From: DAOTXN01 sp034435435
GTDB taxonomy: Bacteria > Chloroflexota > Anaerolineae > S140-20
DNA: 62,995 nt
NCBI GenBank assembly: GCA_034435435.1
Contig: DAOTXN010000143.1
Coordinates: 1 to 62,995, forward strand
Reading direction: 5' to 3'
The notes below the pieces were generated by a model, which searched no databases, had not been told where the DNA came from, and was given only the letters and a program-made list of their open reading frames with translations. Shown in pieces: positions 52,103 through 62,400 of the stretch (the first letter of the stretch is position 1; every line of letters starts with the position of its first letter). A program made the position numbers and the translations under genes.

Positions 52103-54304
52103 ATGCGCACTCGCATCTTTCTGGGGTTGATTTTAAGCGGTTTTGTGTTGCTGGCGTGGGCCTACGGATTGACGCTGCCTGCGTGGGAAAACCTGGACGA
52201 GGCCGAGCACTTTTCAGCCATTCGCTACGTGGTCGAGACGGGCCGGCTGCCGGTCCACGAAGCGGCGGTACAGGCCGAGTATTACTTTCGGCAAGAGGCC
52301 TCTCAACCGCCGCTCTATTACCTGCTCATGGGCGGGGTGGTGCGTCTGCTAAGCCTGCCCACTGCCGACGCCAACGCTTATCTGGTTCACAACCCGTTCC
52401 TGGCCTGCGGTCCGGCCGACCAGCCCTACAATCGCAACGCCTTGTACCACAACCCTCACCGAGAAGCTCCCCCCTGGCGCGGCGCATGGCTCACGCTGCA
52501 CGTGCTGCGGGCCGTGTCACCCTTGTTGCAGCTCGTCACCGTCGTGGGCGTATACGCCATCGCCCGGCTGGTCTTGCCCCAGCACTCCGCCATTGCGCTG
52601 TTGGCGGCGGCTCTCACGGCCTTTAACCCCCAATTCCTGCTGGTCGCCAGCGGCGTCAACAACGACAACCTGGTCACGCCCCTGGCAACGGTCGGGGTTT
52701 ACCTGACCCTGCGGGCGCGGCAGCAAGGGTTTACCTGGAAATATTGTGTGGGTCTGGGCGCGTTGGCCGGGCTGGCCGGCCTCTCCAAGCTCAGCGGCCT
52801 ATTGCTCCTGCCCTTCATCGGCCTCGCCTTGCTCGAAATAGCCTGGCGCTCCCGCGCTACGTCCCACGTTTCGCGTTTTGTGTTTTACGGCGTTCTCACA
52901 GGAGCAGCCGCTGTCGCCGTCTGCGGCTGGTGGTTCTGGCGCAACTGGCAACTGTACGGCGACCTGACCGCCCTGGCGCCGATGCTCGATTGGGTAGGAC
53001 GGCGGGGTGGGAGCAGCCTGCCGTTGAACGAATCGGGGCTGATGTTCCGCTCTTTCTGGGGCCAACTGGCCTGCGCTTTTTACAGCGACGGGTTTTATCT
53101 CTTTTTCGGCGTGTTGACCGCGGCAGGGTTGGTTGGGTGGGTGGTCAGTGAGTTGGTTCACAAGGACAGGAAACAAAACCGGGCAGGGATGCTCTGGCTG
53201 GCGCTGTGGTTCGTCATCATTTACGTGGGCTGGCTGCGGTGGGGGGCGCTCACGGCTGCTACCGGCGGGCGGCTACTTTTCCCGGCCATCGCGGCCAGCT
53301 CGGTGCTTCTGGCCAGCGGGCTGCTGCGCCTCTGGCCGGAGCGGCGGCGACTGGTGGGAGCCGCGATCCTGTCCGTGTTGCTGGCGGTAGTGGCTGCGCT
53401 GACGCTTTACCGAGAGATACACCCGCTCTTTGCGCCGCCCCGCGCCTACGCCGCCACCGCCGCGCCAGACATTGCCCAGCGCCTCGAGGCTACCTTTGGT
53501 CCCGACATCCGCTTGCTCGGTTACGACGCGAAAATCGAGAGCCATGATTTGGATGTGACCCTCTATTGGCAGGCCACGACCCCCATCACCCAAGACTATG
53601 CTCTGGCGGTGCAGTTGGCCTCGCCCATCCCCGGCGACGACACGCTGCGCTTCAATTACAACACCTGGCCGGGGCGGGGCAACTATCCCACCACGGCCTG
53701 GCTGCCGGGGCGGGTCATCGCCGACCGCTACCATTTCCGGTTGCCCGCAAGCGACGCGCCTACGCAAGCCTGGCAATTGTTGGTTGCCCTGTACAACGCC
53801 GCCAGCGGCGAGCGCCTGCCCGTGCGCCTGGATGGGCAAGACGTGGGAAAGGGGTTGGCGCTGGCGACCTTGCGCGTGCCTGGCCGAGCAGCGGCCTGTC
53901 CCACAGGCGCGGTATTGTCCGCCCCCGTCCATTTTGGCGATGCCATCGCCCTCACCGCCGCCACCATCCAGCCGCTCAAAGGGCATAACAATTCCCAATT
54001 TACCATCTCTCTCTGCTGGCAAAGCCTGGCCCCCACCGCCGCCGACTATACCGTTTTTGTGCACCTGTACGCCGAAAACGGCGAGATGCTGGCCACGGGC
54101 GACGGCCCGCCGATGGACGGGGCTTTTCCGACGCATCTCTGGCAACCCGGCGACATCATCGCCGACACGCACGGCGTGTCGGGGAGCAGCGGCGCGCGCA
54201 TCGGGGTGGGATTGTACGATCTGAGCACCATTCAACGCCTCCCGGCGACTCAAGCCGGCCAGCCTTTGCCCAACGACACCGTGTATCTGGACTTGCGCCC
54301 GTGA
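52103..54304 (+). CDS. DUF2142/GT39-like membrane glycosyltransferase with beta-sandwich tail
   Basis: A 733-residue third paralogue: WENLDEAEHFSAIRYVVETGRLP, QEASQPPLYYLLMG, about 12 helices, then two beta-sandwich modules (ATFGPDIRLLGYDAK … ; VHFGDAIALTAATIQ …). The stretch ATSHVSRFVFYGVL (about 250-265) derives from a CACGTTTCGCGTTTTG-type repeat found again at 54303-54320. No ribosome site is seen, consistent with leaderless translation. Confidence 0.8.
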   Translation: MRTRIFLGLILSGFVLLAWAYGLTLPAWENLDEAEHFSAIRYVVETGRLPVHEAAVQAEYYFRQEASQPPLYYLLMGGVVRLLSLPTADANAYLVHNPFLACGPADQPYNRNALYHNPHREAPPWRGAWLTLHVLRAVSPLLQLVTVVGVYAIARLVLPQHSAIALLAAALTAFNPQFLLVASGVNNDNLVTPLATVGVYLTLRARQQGFTWKYCVGLGALAGLAGLSKLSGLLLLPFIGLALLEIAWRSRATSHVSRFVFYGVLTGAAAVAVCGWWFWRNWQLYGDLTALAPMLDWVGRRGGSSLPLNESGLMFRSFWGQLACAFYSDGFYLFFGVLTAAGLVGWVVSELVHKDRKQNRAGMLWLALWFVIIYVGWLRWGALTAATGGRLLFPAIAASSVLLASGLLRLWPERRRLVGAAILSVLLAVVAALTLYREIHPLFAPPRAYAATAAPDIAQRLEATFGPDIRLLGYDAKIESHDLDVTLYWQATTPITQDYALAVQLASPIPGDDTLRFNYNTWPGRGNYPTTAWLPGRVIADRYHFRLPASDAPTQAWQLLVALYNAASGERLPVRLDGQDVGKGLALATLRVPGRAAACPTGAVLSAPVHFGDAIALTAATIQPLKGHNNSQFTISLCWQSLAPTAADYTVFVHLYAENGEMLATGDGPPMDGAFPTHLWQPGDIIADTHGVSGSSGARIGVGLYDLSTIQRLPATQAGQPLPNDTVYLDLRP

Positions 54305-54331
54305 CCCACGTTTCGCGTTTGATACTGTTCC

Positions 54332-54360
54332 TTGACAGAATACCTTTCCCCAACTACAAT
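54332..54360 (+). promoter_or_regulatory. sigma-70 promoter of the vapBC-like pair
   Basis: -35 TTGACA (54332-54337), a 17-base spacer, -10 TACAAT (54355-54360). Confidence 0.8.
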
Positions 54361-54411
54361 TTCTCAAAACCGCGCGTGCGCCAAGCGGGCGCCTGCTAAA
54401 AGGAGGCATTG

Positions 54412-54678
54412 TTGGTTCAAACACTTACTCTTCAAACAGACATTCGTGCTGATCGGACTCTTTACATCTCACTGCCTCAAGATGTACCTATCGGGCCAGC
54501 GGAGGTCGTCGTCGTGATTGCCCCTAATCCACAGCCTCTGCCAATGCCAGGAGCCACCGCGGCCGATATGGCCGCTTCCGCGCTTCTAGGCTTATGGGCC
54601 GATCGGACCGACTTGGGCGACAGTCTGGATTATGCCCGGAAACTGCGAGCACGAGCCGAGCGACGCAATGCCGAGTAG
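54412..54678 (+). CDS. antitoxin of a VapBC-like pair
   Basis: An 88-residue protein: an N-terminal beta-rich segment (LTLQTDIRADRTLYISLPQD, then VPIGPAEVVVVIAP) and a C-terminal charged helix (SLDYARKLRARAERR), the usual layout of an antitoxin with toxin-binding tail. AAAGGAGG is 5 bases upstream of TTG 54412. It overlaps the toxin gene by 11 bases. The antitoxin subfamily is not certain. Confidence 0.7.
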   Translation: MVQTLTLQTDIRADRTLYISLPQDVPIGPAEVVVVIAPNPQPLPMPGATAADMAASALLGLWADRTDLGDSLDYARKLRARAERRNAE

Positions 54679-55066
54679 ACCTGATCTGGTAATAGACACC
54701 GACGTCTTGATTGAAATCTTGCGCGGTAGTTCTAAAGCCGCGGCCTGGCTAACCAGTCTGGGCAATCAATACATGGGTATCCCAGTGCTGGTACGGATGG
54801 AAGTGATTCAAGGCGCTCACAATCGACGAGAGCAGCAAAGGCTCATCAAGTTAATCGAACCGTATGTGCTGGTACATCTCCAGACAGGCGACTCGGAACA
54901 TGCACTGGCCTGGTTTGAATCTCTGTACCTCAGTCACAACCTCAGTATTATGGACTGCCTCATAGCGGCCATCGCAGTACGACTGAACGCGCCCCTGTAT
55001 AGCTTTAATCTTAAACACTATCGCTCCGTCCCGGGTTTGACCGTCAGTGCTCCCTACACGCGCTAG
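54668..55066 (+). CDS. PIN-domain toxin, VapC-like
   Basis: A 132-residue PIN ribonuclease with the acidic quartet pattern: LVIDTDVLIEILRG (first Asp), VRMEVIQGA (Glu), SIMDCLIAAIAV (Asp) and LYSFNLKHY. Predicted RNase toxin neutralised by the preceding antitoxin. Its last 20 bases overlap the start of the next glycosyltransferase gene. Confidence 0.9.
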   Translation: MPSRPDLVIDTDVLIEILRGSSKAAAWLTSLGNQYMGIPVLVRMEVIQGAHNRREQQRLIKLIEPYVLVHLQTGDSEHALAWFESLYLSHNLSIMDCLIAAIAVRLNAPLYSFNLKHYRSVPGLTVSAPYTR

Positions 55067-57791
55067 GTTTGGCGCCCTTGCAGTCGTATTCTTTATCCTT
55101 CTCGCCTTCACTTTGCGCGTCTATCGGTCGGACGCCCAAAGCCTGTGGTACGACGAGGGCTACAGCGCCTACCTGGGCGCGCACCTCCCCGTGGGTCAGG
55201 CTCTCGACCTGACGGCGCGCGACGTCGTGCCGCCGCTGTATTATTTGCTGCTGCGGCCCTGGCTGGCGTTGGTCGGGACGAGCGAGTTTGCGCTGCGTTA
55301 CCTGTCGGTCCTATTCGGCGTGGTGGGTGTGGCGCTGTTGGCTCAGGTGGGTCGGCGCTTGGGGGGCGAGCGAACCGGATTAGTCGGCGCTGCGCTGGGG
55401 GCCAGCGCGCCGGTGCTGTTATGGCTGGCCCAAGACGCACGTATGTACGGCCCGCTGGTCACGTGGAGCCTGCTGGCGAGCTGGGGCCTCGTGCGGGCGA
55501 CCGCGCCCGGCGCAGACCCGAAATCACGGCGGCGCGGCTGGGCGATTTTTGTCGCGGGCGGGTTGGCAGCGTTGTACACGCACACCGTGGCCGCTTTTTG
55601 GCTATTGGGCCAGGCGGCCTTTGCGCTTTTGACCGTGGTCTGGCGTCGAGAGCGGAACCTGGCTATCGAGACGTTGGTCGCGTTGGGCCTGCTGGCAGTG
55701 GGTTATTTGCCGTGGGTCGGCGTGGCGTTCGATGCCTATCAGGCCAACACCGGCTATTGGGCGGGCTATTTGCCGCCGCGCTATCTGTGGCGCAGCGCCT
55801 GGGAAACCTTTGTGGGCGGACAACACCTGTCCCCGGCGCAAACCGGAGCGGCGGCGCTCTGGTTCGGCGCGGCGGCGCTGTTGAGCTGGCTCGGCGTGCT
55901 GGTCCGGCGGCCCCGGGTCGCTGCGTACCTGTTTTGCTATCTGGCGCTCCCCCTGCTGGCCATGGGGATAGCCTTTCAGCACACGCCCAAGCTGGCCGCC
56001 CGTTACCCCACCGCCATGGCTCCGGCCCTGCTATTGATTTTGGCCCTGAACGAGGGACAGAGGGCAAGTCGCGTATTACGTTTTACGAATTACGTTTTAC
56101 GTTTTGGAATTGCAACATTTTTCTTGCTCGCCGCCGCTAACCTCTACTCCAACCCCGCCTATTCCAAAGACGACTGGCGCGCGGTTGCCGATTATGTTCG
56201 GACCCACCGGCAATCCGACGAAGCCATAATCCTGGTCTCGGGCCACGCCTTCCCGGTCTTTGCCTATTATTACGGCTGGGAGGGCTGGCAGGCTTTGCCC
56301 GCCGATGTCCAGTTGGACGTAACCCACGTGCTCCATTATCCGACCGTCGCCCCGCAGCTCAATCACATTTTGGACGGAGCCGCAGGAGCCTGGCTGGTCT
56401 TGTGGCAAGATGAGGTAGTAGACCCCACCGGGCTGGTGTCCACGCTGCTCGACGGCGCGAGCCGGACGAGCTCGGAACTGACTTGGCGAGGCGCGACGGT
56501 GGGAGATACCATCAAGCTAGAACATTTTCGCTTCGAGCAGCCTATCCGCCTGCCCGACCATTTGCCCATCCAACAGCGGCTGGACCAGTCCATCGCGCCA
56601 GGATTGACGCTGCTGGGCTATACACTGCCGGTCACGTCACATCCCGCCGATGCGGAAATTCATCTGCGAGCTTTCTGGCAGGCGGAAGAACCGCTATCGG
56701 GCGCCTACGCCGGCTCGCTGCGCCTTTTCGACCGCCTGGGCCAGGAGTGGGCGCGCGCCGACAGTTTTCTGGCGGGGGATTATTTGACCGAACGCTGGCC
56801 GGTAGATGTCCCGGTGCTGGGTCAGTACAGCGTGGCATTACCCCCTGGGACGCCGCCGGGGGTCTATACCCCCACCCTGATGATTTACCAGGGGGATGAG
56901 ACCTTTGGGGCGCTGGCTTTGTCGCCGCTGGTCATCACTCGACCGTTCACGGTCCCCATTCCAGCGAACCTGGGTCTGCGATTGATTGCCGCTGACCGCC
57001 TCCCCACTGCCGAGCTCGCTCTCGTCGGGGTGGGCTTTGACCAAGAAACCGTCACCCCTTGCCAGGACTGGTTTGTCAGCCTGGCCTGGCAGGCTGGGGT
57101 GACGCCGACGCAAGATTTCTGTCTGCGCCTGAACGCCGGCCCCGACCAGGTCGAAACACCGTTAGCTCCCGACTATCCCACAACACGGTGGCAGGCGGGC
57201 GACGTGTGGCGCACGCGCCACCGTCTGTTCATCAACTGTCGCGCCATCGACGGGACGGTTCCGGTGACGCTGCAGTTGTTAGGCGACGGCGGCCAGTTTG
57301 TGGGCGAGCCGGTCGAATTAGGCGCGCTCACAGTCGTCGCCGGGCGGCAATTCGCGCCCCCGCAAGATCTGACAGCCGTCACCGAGATAGAGCTGCCCGG
57401 CGTTGGAAAATTGCTGGGCTACCGTCTGGAAAAGGCCGAGTTTGGCCCTGGCGAAAACCTCGAAATCACGTTATACTGGCGCGCTGATCACATGACCGAG
57501 CGCAACTATTCGGTTTTCGTACACGTGCAAAGAGACGGTCGCGTCTATGCTCAACACGACGGATGGCCCGGCGAGGGACAAAAACCCACCAGCGCCTGGG
57601 CCTGGCAGGAGGTGATCTCAGACCGCCACGTTGTCCCCCTCGGAGCCGATCTTCCAACTGGGGAATACCAGCTAGTCGTCGGGATGTATGATGCCGAAAC
57701 CTTGCAGCCTGTGCCGGCTTTTGACCCGCCGGGGCAGCCTGTCGCAGAGGGACGCATGGTGTTGCAATCCATACATGTTTCTGCTCCATAA
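55047..57791 (+). CDS. GT39-like membrane glycosyltransferase with beta-sandwich modules
   Basis: A 914-residue protein: first loop QSLWYDEGYSAYLGAHLP (acidic motif), VVPPLYYLLLRPW, ARMYGPL, about 11 helices to residue 370, then about four beta-sandwich-like modules; the last (LGYRLEKAEFGPGENLEITLYWRA … YSVFVHVQRDG) is the best match. The start GTG 55047 lies inside the toxin gene; a later start would remove the first helix. Residues about 342-354 (SRVLRFTNYVLRF) derive from an ATTACGTTTTACG repeat. Transfer activity is inferred. Confidence 0.8.
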   Translation: MLPTRARFGALAVVFFILLAFTLRVYRSDAQSLWYDEGYSAYLGAHLPVGQALDLTARDVVPPLYYLLLRPWLALVGTSEFALRYLSVLFGVVGVALLAQVGRRLGGERTGLVGAALGASAPVLLWLAQDARMYGPLVTWSLLASWGLVRATAPGADPKSRRRGWAIFVAGGLAALYTHTVAAFWLLGQAAFALLTVVWRRERNLAIETLVALGLLAVGYLPWVGVAFDAYQANTGYWAGYLPPRYLWRSAWETFVGGQHLSPAQTGAAALWFGAAALLSWLGVLVRRPRVAAYLFCYLALPLLAMGIAFQHTPKLAARYPTAMAPALLLILALNEGQRASRVLRFTNYVLRFGIATFFLLAAANLYSNPAYSKDDWRAVADYVRTHRQSDEAIILVSGHAFPVFAYYYGWEGWQALPADVQLDVTHVLHYPTVAPQLNHILDGAAGAWLVLWQDEVVDPTGLVSTLLDGASRTSSELTWRGATVGDTIKLEHFRFEQPIRLPDHLPIQQRLDQSIAPGLTLLGYTLPVTSHPADAEIHLRAFWQAEEPLSGAYAGSLRLFDRLGQEWARADSFLAGDYLTERWPVDVPVLGQYSVALPPGTPPGVYTPTLMIYQGDETFGALALSPLVITRPFTVPIPANLGLRLIAADRLPTAELALVGVGFDQETVTPCQDWFVSLAWQAGVTPTQDFCLRLNAGPDQVETPLAPDYPTTRWQAGDVWRTRHRLFINCRAIDGTVPVTLQLLGDGGQFVGEPVELGALTVVAGRQFAPPQDLTAVTEIELPGVGKLLGYRLEKAEFGPGENLEITLYWRADHMTERNYSVFVHVQRDGRVYAQHDGWPGEGQKPTSAWAWQEVISDRHVVPLGADLPTGEYQLVVGMYDAETLQPVPAFDPPGQPVAEGRMVLQSIHVSAP

Positions 57792-59494
57792 TGCCCGGTT
57801 GTTCGAAAACGACACTTTTTTTCTTCGGAGAGTCAAGCTTGGAACAAAAACTGTCTATAATCTCCCGGCTGGGAACAAACGTGCTACATTCCCGGTCGGG
57901 GTTTTTCTGTGTGCGCTGGCGCTTGCTGGCTCTGGTCGGCATATTGAGTATAGTGACAACGCTCGCATGGCTGGCCGATCGCTTGGAGGTCTACTCGGCC
58001 AACTATGCGGCCTTTTCCTTCCAGTCACCCTTGCGCGCCGCGACGCATGAATCCGCAGATCTGCTATACAACGGCAACATGGACCAGGCCGGTTTTTACT
58101 GGCGCCCACCTAACCACTGGATAGCGGGCGGCTGGTTCGAGTGGTTCTCGCTCCAGCCCTACAACTTTCCTGAATTTGGAGACGGGGGCGAACGAGGTTT
58201 TTATCATACCTATGCCAATTCCCAACGCCTGCAATTATGGGGCAGCGATTATGCCGCCGGACTGATGCAGTCGGCGACGGTCGCACCTTGCGCCTACTAT
58301 CAATTCCAGGCTTACGGCCAGACGCGCCCCGGCAGTGTGAATCCCCCACCGGTAGACGTGCAGTCGCACATGAAAGTCGGCCTCGAGCCTTATGGGTGGA
58401 TGGCCGGACGTTCTATCAGCGATTACGATCCTGGTCTGGAACCGGAAAATTTTCCCGCCAGCGTGATCTGGTCGCCAGAGGCCACACACAATTTTGACTT
58501 TGCCCTCTATTCCATCACCGCCGAAGCCCTATCCGACACGGTCACCGTCATCCTGTATTCGTATCCCGAAGTGGACGTGGAGGGCGGCGTCACGTGGAAC
58601 GACACGATATGGGACACGGCCTCGCTCACACAGGCAGCAACTCCCAATGGCATGTTGATTGCGACAGGGAATTTGCCGCCTGCGGACGGCAAGATCAGCC
58701 AGGTGGCCCGCGCGATCGTGTTCAACGCCGCAACGTTGCAGTGGCAAACCTCCGACCCGGCCTATTCGCAGATTCTTTATCATTACGCCGGTCCGGCCTC
58801 AGGTACCACCCTACCCCCCATCGCCGAGCACACAGACGACTTTGAGCACCAAACCGGTATTGATTGGACCGCTCGCACAACCCACTCGATCAAGTTAACC
58901 GACCTGTCGCCGGCCTCGGCATACGACGTGGCGCTGCTGTCGCGGCGCTGGACAGGCAGCGCATGTGAAACCTCGGTATACGTGACGCGCATCAAGACCA
59001 CCGATTTGATTGCACCCACGGGCGTTTTGCCCCCGCCCAGCGACGACGTGTGGGATTTGTATGTCATCCCGCTTCAGCAATCAGCATACGTTTGGTGGCG
59101 CAGCGACGCGCCGGCGTATTCGCAGGTGTTGTACCGGCCGGCAGTGACTTTTACCGTGGCGCCGCCGCTGAGCTACACGGTCTATTTGCCTCTCGCATTC
59201 GCCGGTCTACAAAATCTCAGCACGGCGGATTTCGAGTTTCACACTACCCCGGCTGCCGACCAAGACACGGTGCACTGGTATTACCTGAGTGATCTAGAGC
59301 CGGACGCCGAGTATGAGTTTGTGGCGCTCATCGCTTGGACCGAGAACAATATCGATTACGTCGCGCGGTCAGAGTTAGAAAGCTTTAGCACCGGCGTATA
59401 CGCTCAAACGTCGGATATCCCGTGGAACGAATTACCACCTGAGCTAAAAGAGACCTTGTGCGCCGAGGCAGGTGTGTGCTCTGAGGAATATTAG
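57791..59494 (+). CDS. secreted beta-sandwich (fibronectin-like) protein
   Basis: A 567-residue protein with an anchor helix (about 46-61, LLALVGILSIVTTLAW) and a long extracytoplasmic part. After a carbohydrate-binding-like region (DLLYNGNMDQAGFYWRPPNHW, then QRLQLWGSDYAAG), two related modules carry WQTSDPAYSQILYHYA / WRSDAPAYSQVLYRPA and LTDLSPASAYDVALL / LSDLEPDAEYEFVALI, as in fibronectin type III domains. The start overlaps the preceding stop. Likely a surface glycan-binding partner. Confidence 0.65.
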   Translation: MPGCSKTTLFFFGESSLEQKLSIISRLGTNVLHSRSGFFCVRWRLLALVGILSIVTTLAWLADRLEVYSANYAAFSFQSPLRAATHESADLLYNGNMDQAGFYWRPPNHWIAGGWFEWFSLQPYNFPEFGDGGERGFYHTYANSQRLQLWGSDYAAGLMQSATVAPCAYYQFQAYGQTRPGSVNPPPVDVQSHMKVGLEPYGWMAGRSISDYDPGLEPENFPASVIWSPEATHNFDFALYSITAEALSDTVTVILYSYPEVDVEGGVTWNDTIWDTASLTQAATPNGMLIATGNLPPADGKISQVARAIVFNAATLQWQTSDPAYSQILYHYAGPASGTTLPPIAEHTDDFEHQTGIDWTARTTHSIKLTDLSPASAYDVALLSRRWTGSACETSVYVTRIKTTDLIAPTGVLPPPSDDVWDLYVIPLQQSAYVWWRSDAPAYSQVLYRPAVTFTVAPPLSYTVYLPLAFAGLQNLSTADFEFHTTPAADQDTVHWYYLSDLEPDAEYEFVALIAWTENNIDYVARSELESFSTGVYAQTSDIPWNELPPELKETLCAEAGVCSEEY

Positions 59495-62400
59495 CTCCCT
59501 CAAAGAAAAAGGGTGGGCGTACCATCGTGCGCCCAGCCTAATTGCCGGGGTTTTCGCCGCCCGATTGCTACTGGAGTGGACCGCCCGCCCCTGGCCCCTC
59601 GTCGTGCTGGGGGGGGCGCTGGGCGTCGGTCTGGGAGCGCTGATAGGCAAGCGGTTCCCAGGCCGTTCGGGCTGGCCGTTGCTCCTGCTGGCCTTGTACA
59701 TCGTGTGGCCCCAACGCGACTTCCAGCTTGCCCTACAGGTCCTGGCCCTCGTCGCGCTCACCCTCATCCTAAAAAGCGCCCAATCTACCAATTTACCCAT
59801 TGACCCATTGACCAATCTATGCACTTTCATCTTCTCCCTCCTCCTCTACCTCTTCACCACTACCCACGGTGTGCTGCCTGCCGACAGCGGCGAATTTCAG
59901 ATCGTCGCGCCGCTGTTAGGCGTGGCCCACCCGCCGGGCTATCCACTCTACACTATTGTGGGCTGGCTGTTCACGCATCTCCTCCCTGTTGGCAGCGTCG
60001 CCTACCGGCTGAATTTGTTCAGCGCATTTCTGGCCGCCGGCGCACTGACCCTGCTCAACGCCGCTACGCGCGGCTGGGCGCGACGGCTGGGCGCTGCGCC
60101 TGGCGCGGCGTTCGTTGGCGGGTTGGCGGCCGCTCTTACCCTGGGCACGGCCACCACTTTTTGGGCCCAGAGCGGCATCGCCAACATCCGCATGCCCACC
60201 GTCTTTTGCGCGGCCCTGGCCCTCTATGCGCTGTCCCGCCACGCTGCGGACGAAGGACGAAGAACGAAAAACGACGAAGGACGAAAGACAAAAGACGAAA
60301 CTGTTGGTCAGGCGGATTCCTGGCTGTACTTGCTGGCGCTGGCGCTGGGCCTGGGGCTAGGACACCACCCGTCGCTGGGCTTTCTGGGCCTGTTTATGCT
60401 ACTCTATCTGCTGCTAATCGACCCGCGCCTGGCGCGGCAACCGCGCCGCTGGGGCCGGCCGCTGCTCATTGGCGGGTTGAGCTTGCTTCCGTTGCTCTAC
60501 CTGCCCCTGCGCGGCGCGGCCGGCGCCTTCCTGGCCCCCCCCAACCTGGACACCTGGGATGGATTCTGGTTCCACGTCACAGCGCAGGGCTTTGAAGGGG
60601 ACATGTTTGCCTTTGCCAACGCCCAGGACCTGCCCGGACGCCTGGCCCTCTTGCCCACGCTATTTCGCTTTCAATTCAACCCGGCCTTGCTGGCAACGGC
60701 GGCCCTGGGCGCGCTGGTGTTGGCCTGGCGCGAGCGCCGCCTGTGCCTCCTGCTGGTCGGCGGGCTGGCGCTGCACACCTTTGTCTCCATCACCTACCGC
60801 GCCCCCCAGACCGTCGAGTACATGATGCCGGCCTACCTGCCGCTGGCCATCCTGGTCGGGTTAACCGTGGCCTGGCTCCTTTCTTTCTCCGTCCTTCGTC
60901 TTTCGTCTTTCGTCATCTTCCCCGCGCTCGTTCTCATGGCCGGCCTGCTCAACGGCCTCGACCACGCCCCCAGCTTTTTCGCCCTGGCCCGCGACCGATC
61001 CACGCGCGAGGCGATGGAACCGCTCCTGCAGCAGGCCCCGCCCGGCGCGCTGATCCTGGCCGACTGGCACTGGGCCACGCCTTTATGGTACTTGCAACGG
61101 ATCGAGGGGCAACGGCCCGATGTGCAGGTGCAGTACGTGTATCCTGTGTCCGGCCAGGCCTACGCCGACACCTGGCGCGCATGGGTCGAGGCGTCTGTCG
61201 GCGAGCGCCCGGTGTTGCTGACCCACGCCTTCGAGTGGCCCGATTACACGTTGGAGCCGCTAGGAGCAGGTTTTGCCATCCACGCGCGCCCCTACACTCC
61301 CACGAGCTATGCCAACCTCACTCCGCTCGACGCCCTCTTTGGCGCGCCTGAAACCAGAGTTCGGCTGGTGGGTTACGGATTGGATCGACAATCGCTATCT
61401 CCGGGGAAACAGGTAGAACTGACGCTGGCCTGGCAAGCCGTCGGCCAGTTGGCTGCCCCGCCGTCGTTCAGCGCCCGGCTATGGGACGCCTCCGGCCAGA
61501 TGCGCGCGCAGGCCGACCGCTTCCTGGGGATCGGCTATACCCCCGGCGAGGTGCGTTTTGAGCGGCTGGTTTTGCCCCTCTATCCCGACCTGCCGCCCGG
61601 CGACTACCGGTTGACGGTCGAGGTGTACAGCGGCGGAGAGGCGGGCTTTGAGACCTGGGCGCTGGCCGACGGCGCAGTGAGGTTGGAGCTGGCGACGCTG
61701 GCGGTGCAACCCCGCCGTTCGCCCCCGGTCACGTTGCACCCCCTGGACGCGCCCTTTTCCGCTGACCCACGGGTCCGCGCAGCCGCAGGCCCGACGCTGG
61801 TCGGCGTGGATTACGACCGCAGCCTGCCCGGCGCGCTGCGCGTCTATTTGCATTGGCGCGGACCAGCGACGGGGAGTGAAACTGTTCACGTCGCGGGGGC
61901 CTCGGTTCAACTGCCCGCGCTGCCGCGAGATGCCTATCACACGGCCATTTTGGATTTGCCGGGAGACGTGACCGGTAGACTGACGCTGGCGTTGACCGGC
62001 TCCGATGGCCAGACGCGAACGGTCGCCGGGGCGTGGGGCTGGCCGCTCAAGACCGTTTCGCTCCCCGCCCCTGCGCGGACGGCCCGCTTTGTCCCCCTGG
62101 GCGACGGGCTGGCGCTAGTCGGCGTGACGCCGACAGGCGAGCCATTAACGTTGCGCCTCACCTTCCTGGCCCTGCGGCCGCTGACCGAGGACTTGCGCGT
62201 GAGCGTGCGCCTGTGGGATGGGAGTAGCCGGTTGCGGGTGCAGCACGACCAGCAGCCGGGCCTGGGGGCCATCCCGACCCTCAAATGGATTCGCGGCGCG
62301 CGCGTAACCGACCCGCACCCACTGAGCGTGCCCGTCGACTTGGACGCGGCGCAGGCGACGCTGGTAGTGTATGAGTATTTTCGCGGCGTGGTGTGGGTAG

